In this document: piece after piece, positions 37,561 to 46,435 of the stretch
How positions within the stretch are numbered: the stretch's first letter is position 1
Layout: each line of letters starts with the position of its first letter
Assembly: GCA_003150615.1 (NCBI GenBank)
Contig: QALN01000010.1
Coordinates: forward strand, 20,311 to 84,310
Length of the DNA stretch: 64,000 bases
Origin: Flavobacteriales bacterium
Lineage (GTDB): Bacteria > Bacteroidota > Bacteroidia > Flavobacteriales > UBA1820
Direction of reading: 5' to 3'
The notes under the pieces: generated by a model
Databases searched by the model: none
The model's input: the letters and a program-made list of their open reading frames with translations, nothing else
Told to the model about the DNA's origin: nothing
Program-made: the position numbers and the translations under genes

Positions 37561-38553
37561 TCATAAAGGTTCCTCGCATATTAAATCCGTATAAGCCCTC
37601 GGCCCCCAGAACACATACCCCCTGCCCTGGTAACCGGTTCCGGAGAGCATGGTATCTATAAATCCGTTGCGCTCCACCAACACGGTATGGAATATCTCCC
37701 CATCGGGATTTTTCTTCAGTTTGAACACTGCACGGCCTGCTGGGGAATAAAAATTCAGGAACTGGCCGTCTTCCTTTTTTTCAAAGCGGAAAAAATCCGA
37801 CAATCCCGTCTGCATATGCTTGCTGCGCCACCACGTACCGCCATGAGGACTTACCAACGGTTTGCCGTTGTACACGACCGTCGAATCCTGGTACGAAGTC
37901 ACGTTCAGGAAATGTTTTTTAGAGCGCGAAAGCCAATCGGCAAGTTTCTTAAGATGAAGGCTGTCCTCGTACCCGTAAGTACTGTCCAGAAATACTATCC
38001 GCTCCACCGTATCGGGAATACGGTCCTGAGTACGTATGTATTCGAAGATGAAATATCCTCCTCCGGAATGGCTGGAAAGCGTCACCGAAGGACGATACCT
38101 GCCGAACATAGAGGTTATATCGGCAATAACGGCAGGCAATATGTCCTTAGAATCCTGCCTGTGTTCGGTGCGCCATACCCCCCAGCTTTTCTTCGAAGCC
38201 ATCATGTAAACGGTAACATAATTGTATTTAGCCGCATTTTCACGCAAAAAACGCGTCTGCGCCGCTATATGCTGTATATCGAAATGCCAGTCGTCGCCTT
38301 CGGATATTGTTTTCCCGGCAGTCCACTCTATTGTGTTGCCGTTGGGGAGGGCGTAAAACACTATTTTAGTTTTCTTGCGGGAGTCCATTTCAGCAGGAAA
38401 ATTCACCACTATGCGCATATCGGGATATTTGTCTTCAATCAGAAGTATTTTTTCCCCCGGACATGAAGCGTCCCTGGCCTGCGTTATATCCTGCGCCACA
38501 ATATGCGCGCATGCCAACATCAGAAAAACCGGCAGCAATATGAGTTTTTTCAT
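37561..38553 (-). CDS. Secreted alpha/beta-hydrolase-like protein
   Basis: A 330-residue exported protein; a signal peptide ends near AHIVAQ. TLSSHSGGGYFIFEYIRTQD resembles the nucleophile elbow of an alpha/beta hydrolase (Ser in SHSGGG), RIVFLDSTYGYEDS gives a plausible acid residue, and a His could come from SPHGGTW. Thus an esterase or peptidase is possible. The family is not otherwise recognised and the catalytic triad is inferred. TACATTTG (complement of 38589-38596) lies upstream. Monocistronic. Confidence 0.65.
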   Translation of the reverse strand: MKKLILLPVFLMLACAHIVAQDITQARDASCPGEKILLIEDKYPDMRIVVNFPAEMDSRKKTKIVFYALPNGNTIEWTAGKTISEGDDWHFDIQHIAAQTRFLRENAAKYNYVTVYMMASKKSWGVWRTEHRQDSKDILPAVIADITSMFGRYRPSVTLSSHSGGGYFIFEYIRTQDRIPDTVERIVFLDSTYGYEDSLHLKKLADWLSRSKKHFLNVTSYQDSTVVYNGKPLVSPHGGTWWRSKHMQTGLSDFFRFEKKEDGQFLNFYSPAGRAVFKLKKNPDGEIFHTVLVERNGFIDTMLSGTGYQGRGYVFWGPRAYTDLICEEPL

Positions 38554-38787
38554 CTTGAAAAAATAAAATACGGTTAACGATTATCCGGCAAATGTAGCAA
38601 AAACCGCTTATCGAAACACTTTTTACCATCGGGAAACGACAATAAACATCGGACGACCTGTATACGCCGACGAGAGCCCGGCCATGTTTCGGCTTTTAAG
38701 CCCATTGACAACGGAAAATGCGGCTGCCGCACGTCGTTTTAACATTTACCGGAGGAAAAGACAGCCGTTTTCTTCCAGGAAAATGAC

Positions 38788-38795
38788 TACATTTG
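38788..38795 (+). promoter_or_regulatory. Probable -7 element for dnaX
   Basis: TACATTTG matches TAnnTTTG; transcription should start near 38802, about 34 bases before the ATG. No TTG at -33. Confidence 0.55.
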
Positions 38796-38835
38796 TATTG
38801 TCTTAAAACAAAAAAGCAGAACAAAGGCAACGCAG

Positions 38836-39924
38836 ATGGAGCATTTCGTAGTATCGGCACGTAAATACCGCCCCCGCACTTTCGACCAGGTGGTAGGACA
38901 ACAACACGTGGCCCGCACGCTTGAAAACGCCATAGAGAACAACCAGCTGGCACAGGCCATGCTGTTTTGCGGGCCGCGCGGAGTAGGCAAAACCACCTGC
39001 GCGCGAATACTGGCGCGCGAGATAAACCGCCGCACGATGCCCGATGCGCAGGACGAGGATTTCGCGTTCAACATACACGAACTCGACGCTGCCTCCAACA
39101 ACTCGGTAGAAGACATACGAGCCCTGATAGACCAGGTGCGCTTTGCCCCGCAGACCGGCAAATACAAAGTGTACATCATCGACGAGGTTCATATGCTGTC
39201 TCAGGCGGCGTTCAATGCGTTCCTCAAGACATTGGAAGAGCCGCCGGCGCACGCCATTTTCATACTCGCCACAACCGAAAAGCACAAGATACTGCCCACG
39301 ATACTGTCCCGCTGCCAGATATTCGACTTCAAACTCATATCGGTAGAGGACATACGCGAACACCTGGCAAGGATAGCTGCCGACCAAGGCGTTACGGCGG
39401 ACGGCGAATCCCTGCACATGATAGCCACGAAAGCCGAAGGTGCATTACGCGACGCGCTGTCGATATACGACCGCGTGGTCAGCTTTTGCGGACGTGAACT
39501 GACAGGGGCCAAAGTGGCCGAAACGCTCAACGTGCTGGATTACCAGACTTATTTCGACCTTACGGATGCCATTCTGGGCTGCGACATACCCTCTGCCATG
39601 CTCCAGTTCGACAAAATACTGCGTACGGGATTCGACGCGCAGTATATGCTCTCTGGGCTGGCCTCGCACATACGCGATTTGATGGTATCGAAAAATCCGG
39701 CCACCGTGTCGCTTCTTACCGTACCGGACGACGTCAAAGCCCGCTATTCACAACAGGCGTCCCGCCTGGATTGCGATGCGGCGGTGGAAGCGCTCACCAT
39801 ACTGGCACAGGCACAGGCTGAATACCGCCTGTCCAAAAATCCACGCCTTCTGACCGAAATAACGCTCATGAGGCTCGCTTCGCTGGGTATGGACCCTTCA
39901 AAAAAAAAAGCCCTGACTTTATAA
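38836..39924 (+). CDS. dnaX: DNA polymerase III gamma subunit (zero-frame product of dnaX)
   Basis: A 362-residue AAA+ clamp-loader ATPase that loads the sliding clamp. The Walker A is in FCGPRGVGKTTCARIL, the DEAH-like Walker B in VYIIDEVHMLSQAAFNAFLK, the SRC arginine-finger motif in LPTILSRCQIFDFK, and domain III follows (VVSFCGRELTGAKVAETLNV). The usual zinc module after CARI has no cysteines here (LAREINRRTMPDAQDEDFAF). The frame closes at TAA 39922-39924, just after ten adenines, which matches the short gamma form of other bacteria. The longer product is the next entry. First gene before lpxK. Confidence 0.93.
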   Translation: MEHFVVSARKYRPRTFDQVVGQQHVARTLENAIENNQLAQAMLFCGPRGVGKTTCARILAREINRRTMPDAQDEDFAFNIHELDAASNNSVEDIRALIDQVRFAPQTGKYKVYIIDEVHMLSQAAFNAFLKTLEEPPAHAIFILATTEKHKILPTILSRCQIFDFKLISVEDIREHLARIAADQGVTADGESLHMIATKAEGALRDALSIYDRVVSFCGRELTGAKVAETLNVLDYQTYFDLTDAILGCDIPSAMLQFDKILRTGFDAQYMLSGLASHIRDLMVSKNPATVSLLTVPDDVKARYSQQASRLDCDAAVEALTILAQAQAEYRLSKNPRLLTEITLMRLASLGMDPSKKKALTL

Positions 39925-39936
39925 TCCCGCCTCAGG
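39900..39936 (+). promoter_or_regulatory. Slippery A10-G site in dnaX with possible stem-loop
   Basis: Ten As (39900-39909) followed by G. In the zero frame they are read TCA AAA AAA AAA GCC. A minus-one shift continues as AGC CCT GAC with no stop until 40662. A small stem, CCTGA (39912-39916) with TCAGG (39932-39936), might stimulate shifting but is weak. Transcriptional slippage on A10 is at least as likely. Confidence 0.7.
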
Positions 39937-40664
39937 TTTACAGGCATTTTTCGTCCGCCTTGCCTTCCAGAGAGGAAATACTGTCTTTTATAGGCGAACT
40001 CCGAAGCGGCCTGCAAGTGCCTTTTACGGAAAAAAAACTCCACTCCCCCGCCCCGCAGGCGCAAAACGCCAATCCGCAAATCAGGGAGAACCAGCCAGCG
40101 GCGTCGGAAAATAAACCTGTAGCCCCGGCACATATCTCCACCCCGCACACCGGGGAAAAGAAAACCGCCGTAGAACTGCGTCCCACGGAAATAACGGCCA
40201 TTAAAGCGCGTTCGGCATTGTCGATAAGCAATATGCTCGCCCCTAAAAAGGAACCGGCTGCCCAGGAAGCGGAAGAGAGCGAAGAAAGAAAAGACGATGC
40301 CTTCACCTGCGAACAATTACTCTCCATGTGGAGCAAATATGCCTCTCAGGCAAAAGACGACAAACGCATAGGACTATACACAGCCATGTGTTCGGCCGAT
40401 GTATCGCTGGAAGAAAACCATACTATAGGAATAACGGTAAGCTCGACAGTAATAGCCCGCGAAATAGAAGACGAAATACTGGATATACTCCGTTTTTTAA
40501 AAGACGCTCTGAACAACACACAGATAACGCACAACATAACAGTAAGCGAAAGCGCGCGCGAACACATACCGTACACCCCGCGCGAGAAATACGAATATCT
40601 GCGCCTTAAAAATCCATTGATAGAAGAACTGAGGCGCACTCTGGACCTTAACATAGACTTCTGA
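39909..40664 (+). CDS. dnaX: DnaX tau-specific C-terminal domain, minus-one frame
   Basis: Continuation of dnaX in the minus-one frame, open from the A-run. The fused tau-like product would have about 609 residues, a normal Bacteroidota DnaX length. A Pro/Ala-rich linker leads to the C-terminal domain (CEQLLSMWSKYASQAKDDKR, SAREHIPYTPREKYEYL, KNPLIEELRRTLDLNI) that in DnaX proteins contacts polymerase and helicase. No ATG sits at the front (only a TTG at 39960), so independent translation is unlikely. A real frameshift mutation or a homopolymer sequencing error are the alternatives. Confidence 0.85.
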   Translation, partial: SPDFIIPPQVYRHFSSALPSREEILSFIGELRSGLQVPFTEKKLHSPAPQAQNANPQIRENQPAASENKPVAPAHISTPHTGEKKTAVELRPTEITAIKARSALSISNMLAPKKEPAAQEAEESEERKDDAFTCEQLLSMWSKYASQAKDDKRIGLYTAMCSADVSLEENHTIGITVSSTVIAREIEDEILDILRFLKDALNNTQITHNITVSESAREHIPYTPREKYEYLRLKNPLIEELRRTLDLNIDF

Positions 40665-40668
40665 ACAA

Positions 40669-41751
40669 ATGGGACGACGATACTTACGACTGATACTGCT
40701 TCCTCTGTGTCCCGTATGGGCACTCGTAACGCAACTGCGCAACGAATTGTACCGCGCAGGCGTGGTACGTAGGCGGGAATTTCCGCTGCCTACGTTCGTG
40801 GCCGGAAACCTGTCGGCCGGCGGCACAGGCAAAAGCCCTCATACCGAATTCCTGGCGCGCAAACTCTCACGCGCAGGAATAAAAACGGCCATACTCAGCC
40901 GTGGATACGGACGCCGCAGCCTCGGATTCATACTCTCGGACGATACGAGTACCGCCGCCACGATAGGCGACGAACCTATGATGATGAAACGCAGCCTAAA
41001 AGGCGTTGACATCGCGGTAGCCGAAGACAGGGCGTTCGGCATCGAAAAACTCATTGAAAAGATATCGCCGGAGGCTATCGTAATGGACGATGCGTACCAA
41101 CATCTGAAAGTCCGGGCATCGTGTTATTTCCTGCTTACGACATTCGCCCGTCCGTTTACCTCCGACTACCTGTTGCCGGCCGGCGACCTGCGCGAAATGC
41201 GTATGAACGCCGAACGCGCACACTGCGTCATCGTGACCAAGACCCCCGAACAGTACACAGGAAGTACACCTGAAGCCATCGCAGGGAGAGAACGTTACAG
41301 ACATGCCATTAAACGCTATACGTCGGCGCCGGTCATCTTTTCCACATACAGTTACAGCCCGCGCGTAATATCCTACTCCGGCGACGAGATAAAGTCTGAA
41401 GAACTGAAAAAATACGGCCTGCTTCTGGTAACGGGAGTAGCCGACCCCACCCAATTCCTGGAGCATATCGGCTCGCTCGGAGCGTCATTCAGGCATTTGA
41501 ATTTCCCGGACCATCATTTTTTCAGCCTGAAGGATGCGCAAAAAATAGAATCGGCGTTACATGATATGCCGGGGGACAAAAAAAACATAATCCTTACCAC
41601 CGAAAAAGACCTTGTAAGACTCCAGGGTATATTGCCGGCGCATTTGCCTCTTTATTCCATGCCGATAGAGGTACGTATGTCGGAAGAAGACGAAGCGGTT
41701 TTCGATTCCGTCGTTTCGTCCGCATTGGAAAAATATAATCTGAAAATATAG
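40669..41751 (+). CDS. lpxK: Tetraacyldisaccharide 4'-kinase
   Basis: A 360-residue inner-membrane-associated kinase adding the 4'-phosphate to lipid A precursor. An N-terminal membrane anchor (LRLILLPLCPVWALVTQL) precedes the P-loop in NLSAGGTGKSPHTEFLA, then ILSRGYGRRS, GDEPMMMKR, and IVMDDAYQHLKV (Walker B). HHFFSLKDAQKIES lies near the end. It starts 4 bases after dnaX and is surely cotranscribed with it. Confidence 0.95.
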   Translation: MGRRYLRLILLPLCPVWALVTQLRNELYRAGVVRRREFPLPTFVAGNLSAGGTGKSPHTEFLARKLSRAGIKTAILSRGYGRRSLGFILSDDTSTAATIGDEPMMMKRSLKGVDIAVAEDRAFGIEKLIEKISPEAIVMDDAYQHLKVRASCYFLLTTFARPFTSDYLLPAGDLREMRMNAERAHCVIVTKTPEQYTGSTPEAIAGRERYRHAIKRYTSAPVIFSTYSYSPRVISYSGDEIKSEELKKYGLLLVTGVADPTQFLEHIGSLGASFRHLNFPDHHFFSLKDAQKIESALHDMPGDKKNIILTTEKDLVRLQGILPAHLPLYSMPIEVRMSEEDEAVFDSVVSSALEKYNLKI

Positions 41752-41835
41752 CGTGCAAACCGCTCTGCAATGTAAGCCAGCTTTCTTGATATCGTGCGGG
41801 GCGCAGGCCATATTTATGTAAACATATAATATACC

Positions 41836-42660
41836 ATGATTGAAAAACTCGAAGAAACAGCAAATTACCTCTCGCGTTATGCGGAAAAACCGATCGAATG
41901 GGGAATAATCCTGGGCACAGGTCTGGGCGATCTGGCAGGCGAGATAGACGTGAGGCACCGCGTGCCGTATTCGGAGATACCCAATTTTCCGGTTTCGACC
42001 GTCGAAGGACATTCCGGGGAACTTGTTTTCGGATACCTGGCAGGAAAATACGTCATGGCCATGAAGGGGCGGTTCCACTACTACGAGGGTTACCCAATGG
42101 AAAAGGTAACGTACCCCGTGCGCGTGATGAAGCTGATGGGCATCGAACGCCTTATCGTGTCCAACGCGGCAGGCGGCATAAACCCGGCCCATGAAATAGG
42201 CGACATAATGATCATCAAAGACCACATAAACATGATACCGGAGCATCCATTGCGCGGACGCAATATCGATGCATTGGGCCCGCGTTTTGTGGATATGAAG
42301 GACGCCTACAATCCGGATATGATACGCACAGTGGAAAAAATAGCATCCGACAATGGCATAAAAGTGTGCAAAGGCGTATATATGGCGCTCCAGGGCCCGA
42401 CGTTCGAAACTCAGGCCGAATATTCTATGGTGCATATACTTGGCGGGGACGCTGTGGGCATGAGTACCGTGCCGGAAGTAATCGTGGCGCGGCACATGGG
42501 AATGGAAGTGTTCGGCCTGTCGATAATAACGGACCTGGGACTTCCAGGCAAAATGGCCAACGTATCTCACGAGGAAGTACAGGAAATAGGCCGCCGCGCT
42601 ACTCCGAAAGTTATTTTCCTCGTTAAAGAATTAGTGCGTACCTTTGGGGCGGAAAATTAA
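41836..42660 (+). CDS. punA: Purine-nucleoside phosphorylase, trimeric type
   Basis: A 274-residue salvage enzyme splitting inosine and guanosine with phosphate. LGTGLGDLAGEI and FPVSTVEGHSGELVFG bind phosphate; VSNAAGGINP, MALQGPTFETQAEYSMVH and MSTVPEVIVARHMGMEVFGL are family signatures, and ITDLGLPG carries the base-binding region. Length fits the trimeric class. It follows lpxK by 84 bases; common lpxK-punA order in Bacteroidota suggests one operon. Confidence 0.95.
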   Translation: MIEKLEETANYLSRYAEKPIEWGIILGTGLGDLAGEIDVRHRVPYSEIPNFPVSTVEGHSGELVFGYLAGKYVMAMKGRFHYYEGYPMEKVTYPVRVMKLMGIERLIVSNAAGGINPAHEIGDIMIIKDHINMIPEHPLRGRNIDALGPRFVDMKDAYNPDMIRTVEKIASDNGIKVCKGVYMALQGPTFETQAEYSMVHILGGDAVGMSTVPEVIVARHMGMEVFGLSIITDLGLPGKMANVSHEEVQEIGRRATPKVIFLVKELVRTFGAEN

Positions 42661-42684
42661 AAACAAAGACATAAAAGACAGACA

Positions 42685-43251
42685 ATGGTTTCAAGAATCA
42701 TCCGTATTTTCCTCATAGCGGCCCTTACGGGAGTATCCGTATGGCAGTTCTGGGACGGCAATATCGGCAACGGCATATTCAGTATAATCCTTGCCCTTAT
42801 CGTGCTTTTCACTTATTTTAAAAACGAATGGATGCTCATGGCCATGTTCGCCATGAGAAAAAACAACACGGAAAAAGCTGAGCGCTACCTTATGCGCATA
42901 AAAGACCCTGACCGTGCGCTGGTGCGCCGTGAACGCGCCACTTATTACTTCCTTATCGCTGCGCTCAACTCGCAGAAAAACCTCACGGAAAGCGAAAAAC
43001 TGTTCAAACGCTCGCTCGAAATAGGTCTTTCACGTCAGGAACAGGCCATGGCAAAACTCCAGCTATCGGCCATCGCCATGCAGAAAGGTCGCAAACGCGA
43101 AGCCGAGATACTGGTAAACGAAGCTAAGAAACTGGACAAAGGCAACCTTCTGGACGAACAGATAACGATGATAAAACAGGGGCTTAAACGCGCACAGGGA
43201 CAGCCCGGATTTTTCCAACAACAGCAAATGCGCGGTATGCGCCGCCGTTAA
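42685..43251 (+). CDS. Membrane-anchored TPR-like protein
   Basis: A 188-residue protein. Two N-terminal helices (IRIFLIAALTGVSVWQFWDG and GIFSIILALIVLFTYF) anchor it. From about residue 60 on it is all-helical with TPR-like repeats (NTEKAERYLMRI, RATYYFLIAALNSQKNLTES, GRKREAEILVNEAKKLD). Probably a scaffold for protein contacts at the inner membrane. It lies 24 bases after punA and 16 before the S4 gene. Confidence 0.75.
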   Translation: MVSRIIRIFLIAALTGVSVWQFWDGNIGNGIFSIILALIVLFTYFKNEWMLMAMFAMRKNNTEKAERYLMRIKDPDRALVRRERATYYFLIAALNSQKNLTESEKLFKRSLEIGLSRQEQAMAKLQLSAIAMQKGRKREAEILVNEAKKLDKGNLLDEQITMIKQGLKRAQGQPGFFQQQQMRGMRRR

Positions 43252-43267
43252 CCGTCACAAAAAAGCA

Positions 43268-43486
43268 ATGGAAGAAAAACGGTTCAGTCTCTGCGGGGCG
43301 GAATACATCGAATTGGACAAACTGCTGAAAATCCTGCGGTTGGTCGAAAGCGGAGGGCAGGCGCACGAATTGATATCCCGCGGACTGGCACGACGCGACG
43401 GCGTTGCCGAAACGCGCAAACGAGCCAAACTGCGCTCCGGTGACTCGGTAGTTTTTCTGGGGAACAGAATAACGGTAGAGCCGTGA
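43268..43486 (+). CDS. Small S4-domain RNA-binding protein
   Basis: A 72-residue protein almost wholly an S4 domain: EYIELDKLLKILRLVESGGQ, then HELISRGLARRDGVAETRKR and KLRSGDSVVFLGNRITV. Similar to YbcJ/RqcP-type small proteins binding structured RNA, perhaps rRNA or peptidyl-tRNA-blocked subunits. Last gene before a terminator. Confidence 0.88.
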   Translation: MEEKRFSLCGAEYIELDKLLKILRLVESGGQAHELISRGLARRDGVAETRKRAKLRSGDSVVFLGNRITVEP

Positions 43487-43506
43487 TTTCCACGAGTCTA
43501 AACAAT

Positions 43507-43543
43507 AAAAAAAACCGGCGTGACAATGTCACGCCGGTTTTTT
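43507..43543. terminator. Bidirectional intrinsic terminator
   Basis: Stem ACCGGCGTGAC with GTCACGCCGGT, flanked by A-run and T-run, between the S4 gene and the convergent beta-propeller gene. Confidence 0.92.
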
Positions 43544-43568
43544 ATCCTAACGGCACGTTATTGCGCTT

Positions 43569-44753
43569 TCACCGTTTCAACTTACAGATAAGCACTACCG
43601 GATTGTCATGCGGATTTATATTTTCAACAGCATTTTTCAAATCCGAAGAAAAATTCCCGCTGAAAACACGCCCGTCGTTTATTTTATCAAGTATTGCCGC
43701 TTTCGACTGATTTATCGTGAATGCATTATAAGAAAGTACAACACAACCGTCCTGTATGAAGCGTAACGTCATATTGAACGGAATTTTTGTAAATATCTTC
43801 CCGGCAAGCGTGGTCGTACCGGATGTTTTGTCGTATATGGCGGTATAAAAATCTACGCCAATATGAAAACCTAAAAACAACAGATCGTGCGTACTGCTTA
43901 CATAATCCGTAGAAACGACATATCGCCCCATATGGCCTCCCCGTATCATTTCCAACGGATTTTTACTTTTCAATTCATATGGAAGGTGCATATCGCCAAA
44001 ATCCAATTTGTATGCCGGCGCTACCTTACCGTTTTTTATCCTGTAAACAGTATCGTCCGTTTGCGTTAAAAACAATACCTCGCCGGCGGAAGCGGAATAA
44101 CAATAGAGACCGCTTACCGACGTATATATATCATCTCTGTTGTAAGGGATATATTTTTCGACATTACGGCCATACTTATCCGACGAAAAAAGCTGGTACG
44201 TTTTACCGTCATTGGATTTTGAAGACACATTTACCGAAAAAAGCCTGTCTCCGGAAGTAAAAATCATGTTCGAGAAAAAACCTTCTGTCTTAAAATCACG
44301 CACGAAATGTCCGTCAAGCCCGTAGACCAATATTCTGTTTATATAATAATCGGTTATAAATATATTATTCTCATCTATAAACACGTCTGAAATATCGGTG
44401 TACTCGCCAGGGCCTGCACCTATGGAGTGCACTTTATTCACATACTTGCCGGACATATCGAATATGTAAACTCCTTTGGTTTGTTTATCGAAAACATAAA
44501 TATGCCCGTTTAAAACGAATATTCGGGAAACTTCAGCTATAAGGCAATCCTGGTTTGTCTCCAATGGCACTATCTTTATATCGGAAGTATCCATTAACGG
44601 GGTAATGTCGTATTCTTTTTCCGCAGAAGAAACATCCATCCTTATAACCGGTATATTATTACCGCCTCCGGCATCTTCGCTGGCACATGAAAACATGATA
44701 AAAAGAAACGGCAATACAAACAACGCAGCAAATAAATTCAGTGTAGTTTTCAT
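43569..44753 (-). CDS. 6-bladed beta-propeller lipoprotein
   Basis: A 394-residue lipoprotein; the lipobox-like LFIMFSCAS places Cys at about residue 23. YDITPLMDTSDIKIVPLETN is the family's typical opening strand, and blade repeats with a IYVFDKQTKGVYIFDMSGK pattern follow (NRILVYGLDGHFVRDFKTEG and more). These Bacteroidota proteins, usually annotated as 6-bladed beta-propeller or BF3164-like, have no proven function; surface binding is assumed. It lies 15 bases after the small exported gene, in one transcript. Confidence 0.85.
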   Translation of the reverse strand: MKTTLNLFAALFVLPFLFIMFSCASEDAGGGNNIPVIRMDVSSAEKEYDITPLMDTSDIKIVPLETNQDCLIAEVSRIFVLNGHIYVFDKQTKGVYIFDMSGKYVNKVHSIGAGPGEYTDISDVFIDENNIFITDYYINRILVYGLDGHFVRDFKTEGFFSNMIFTSGDRLFSVNVSSKSNDGKTYQLFSSDKYGRNVEKYIPYNRDDIYTSVSGLYCYSASAGEVLFLTQTDDTVYRIKNGKVAPAYKLDFGDMHLPYELKSKNPLEMIRGGHMGRYVVSTDYVSSTHDLLFLGFHIGVDFYTAIYDKTSGTTTLAGKIFTKIPFNMTLRFIQDGCVVLSYNAFTINQSKAAILDKINDGRVFSGNFSSDLKNAVENINPHDNPVVLICKLKR

Positions 44754-44768
44754 AATTTCAAGTATTTT

Positions 44769-45101
44769 TTAATTCCACGCCGAGCTGCATGGCTTAGTAG
44801 TACATGTTTCCCCTTCGTTATCAATACACTCTATTCTATACCCATGATCTGCTTTGATTAATTGCCCTCCATCAGGAATGTCTTCGAGTGTATTGGCCTG
44901 CCATACGCCAGGTCCGTGATTCGGATGGTCGTAATAGTACAGAATATACAAGCAATAAACCATTTTACCTGATTTATCCTGATATGTCTGTGTTTCTCCC
45001 TCATTTCCTCCGCCGTCATCGCCGGCTTTTGCGAAATTGATAAAAGCTACAGCGAAAAAAAACACGCCTGCAACGATTAAAAATGAATTTTTCAGTTTCA
45101 T
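44769..45101 (-). CDS. Small exported protein, NVEALA-like position
   Basis: About 110 residues from the ATG at 45101 (MKLKNSFLIVAG). An upstream in-frame ATG at 45137 would spoil the signal peptide. The signal ends near AKAGDDGGG. The mature part has a Cys-rich C-terminus (YRIECIDNEGETCTTKPCSS). Size, signal and the adjacent beta-propeller gene recall NVEALA-type peptides, but the NVEALA motif itself is absent. Function unknown. Confidence 0.65.
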   Translation of the reverse strand: MKLKNSFLIVAGVFFFAVAFINFAKAGDDGGGNEGETQTYQDKSGKMVYCLYILYYYDHPNHGPGVWQANTLEDIPDGGQLIKADHGYRIECIDNEGETCTTKPCSSAWN

Positions 45102-45195
45102 AGCACTAATGTTTTGATTGATAAGGCAATTATACACAAAATATTTGTATATAAAAACAATGTTTATTATGTTTGTTAACTAAACAAAATAAGCC

Positions 45196-46161
45196 ATGAG
45201 AAACTACGCAATCACCATCGCATTTATCGTCATCTCCGCCGGAGTTGTCTTCTGCAAAGGCAGGGAAGTAAAAGGACTACAAAAATGGGCCACATTCCCC
45301 GAACCGGAAAATGTCAAAGGAATATACCCTGAAGGCACTTCCGAGATGGACATTTTCGCCGATAAAATGGAGGGGCTCATATCAATGCTCCCTTACCCTG
45401 CCCGGGAGTGGAAAGAAGGCATAGAAGACATAGCATTCCTGACGATCAAGATAGATAAAAACGGCCGTCCCAGCGGAATGATAAGCAAGGACACACTCAA
45501 CGCATTCGATTCGACGGCGCTGAAATTGTTGGATCTGATGCCTAAAAAAATGATACCTGCAATAGCCGACGACGGTAAACCGATAGGCATAGTGTTCATG
45601 CAACCGATTGTTTTCAGAAAAGGCGGAAAAGTCATGCCAGAGGTGAAACACCAGGCAGTGTTCGAAGGCGGGGAAAAATACATTGGCAAAGAAAAAGAGC
45701 TGGAAAAATACAATACCGAAACGATAATCAAATACCTGCGCAAGAATATAAAATACCGGAACTCGGTACAGGAAATGGCAAAAAACGACGGTATTGTCGT
45801 TAAAATGACTGTCGGAGCGGACGGAAAAGCGAACTGTTACATGGTAAAAAAGTGCTGTTTCCCCGCACTTAACGATGCCATAATGACCGCACTTAACGCC
45901 TACGACGGCAATATCGAACCGGCACAATACGTAACCGGAGAAAAAACAGAATCGACAATATACCTGCACATAAATCCTGTCAAAGGCGGGCTCAACAAAT
46001 ATCCGCCTAAAAATTATCATGAAGAATACATGAAGACCATATGGAATGATATTAAATACAGAGAAAATAATGGACCGGCCATCCGTAACTACAAACCTCT
46101 CGTAAAGCCAAACGGCACTACTTCAAGTCAGACAACAAGCCATTATTCCATAAAGATATAA
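45196..46161 (+). CDS. Exported protein with two TonB_C-like domains
   Basis: A 321-residue protein with a signal peptide or anchor (ITIAFIVISAGVVFC). Two regions resemble the TonB C-terminal fold in order: about 50-145 (EDIAFLTIKIDKNGRPSGMI, KLLDLMPKKMIPA, PIVFRK) and about 155-255 (FEGGEKYIGKEKELEKYNTE, GIVVKMTVGADGKANCYMV). It lacks a proline-rich linker and a true membrane span for energy transduction, so it is probably not a functional TonB. It may bind periplasmic or outer-membrane partners. Divergent from the small exported gene. Confidence 0.65.
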   Translation: MRNYAITIAFIVISAGVVFCKGREVKGLQKWATFPEPENVKGIYPEGTSEMDIFADKMEGLISMLPYPAREWKEGIEDIAFLTIKIDKNGRPSGMISKDTLNAFDSTALKLLDLMPKKMIPAIADDGKPIGIVFMQPIVFRKGGKVMPEVKHQAVFEGGEKYIGKEKELEKYNTETIIKYLRKNIKYRNSVQEMAKNDGIVVKMTVGADGKANCYMVKKCCFPALNDAIMTALNAYDGNIEPAQYVTGEKTESTIYLHINPVKGGLNKYPPKNYHEEYMKTIWNDIKYRENNGPAIRNYKPLVKPNGTTSSQTTSHYSIKI

Positions 46162-46185
46162 ATCGTGACGAGAAAAACATCCCAA

Positions 46186-46215
46186 AGCCCCGTTCCTTCG
46201 GTTAGGAACGGGGCT
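46186..46215. terminator. Hairpin after the TonB_C-like gene
   Basis: Perfect 12-base arms AGCCCCGTTCCT and AGGAACGGGGCT with a 6-base loop. Only a weak T-tract follows, but the stem is very stable. Bases 46216-46435 show no gene. Confidence 0.75.
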
Positions 46216-46435
46216 CTATCTTACCCAGTGACATTGAGGACAACTTACCGGAAAACAAGGACTTTTCCGCCGACGGCATTTTGACAACCTTTGCCAACCG
46301 AAAAACCGCCCTTCGAAAAGTGAAACGCAAAACAGCACCATACCGTAAAATAAAAATATTTGGCAGCCCGGATAAAAGGCCATACATTTAGCATCCTGAA
46401 TAAATATATAACAGTACTTATTTAGTTAATAGCAT

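Noticed and set aside
39960..40664. Independent gene starting at TTG 39960
   Set aside because: The frame is open upstream to the A10 run, the sequence is the DnaX C-terminus, and there is no initiation signal.
41557..42570. 337-codon minus-strand frame opposite lpxK and punA
   Set aside because: Antisense shadow: both plus-strand genes are certain, and the frame is rich in His, Tyr and Arg as expected of reversed codons.
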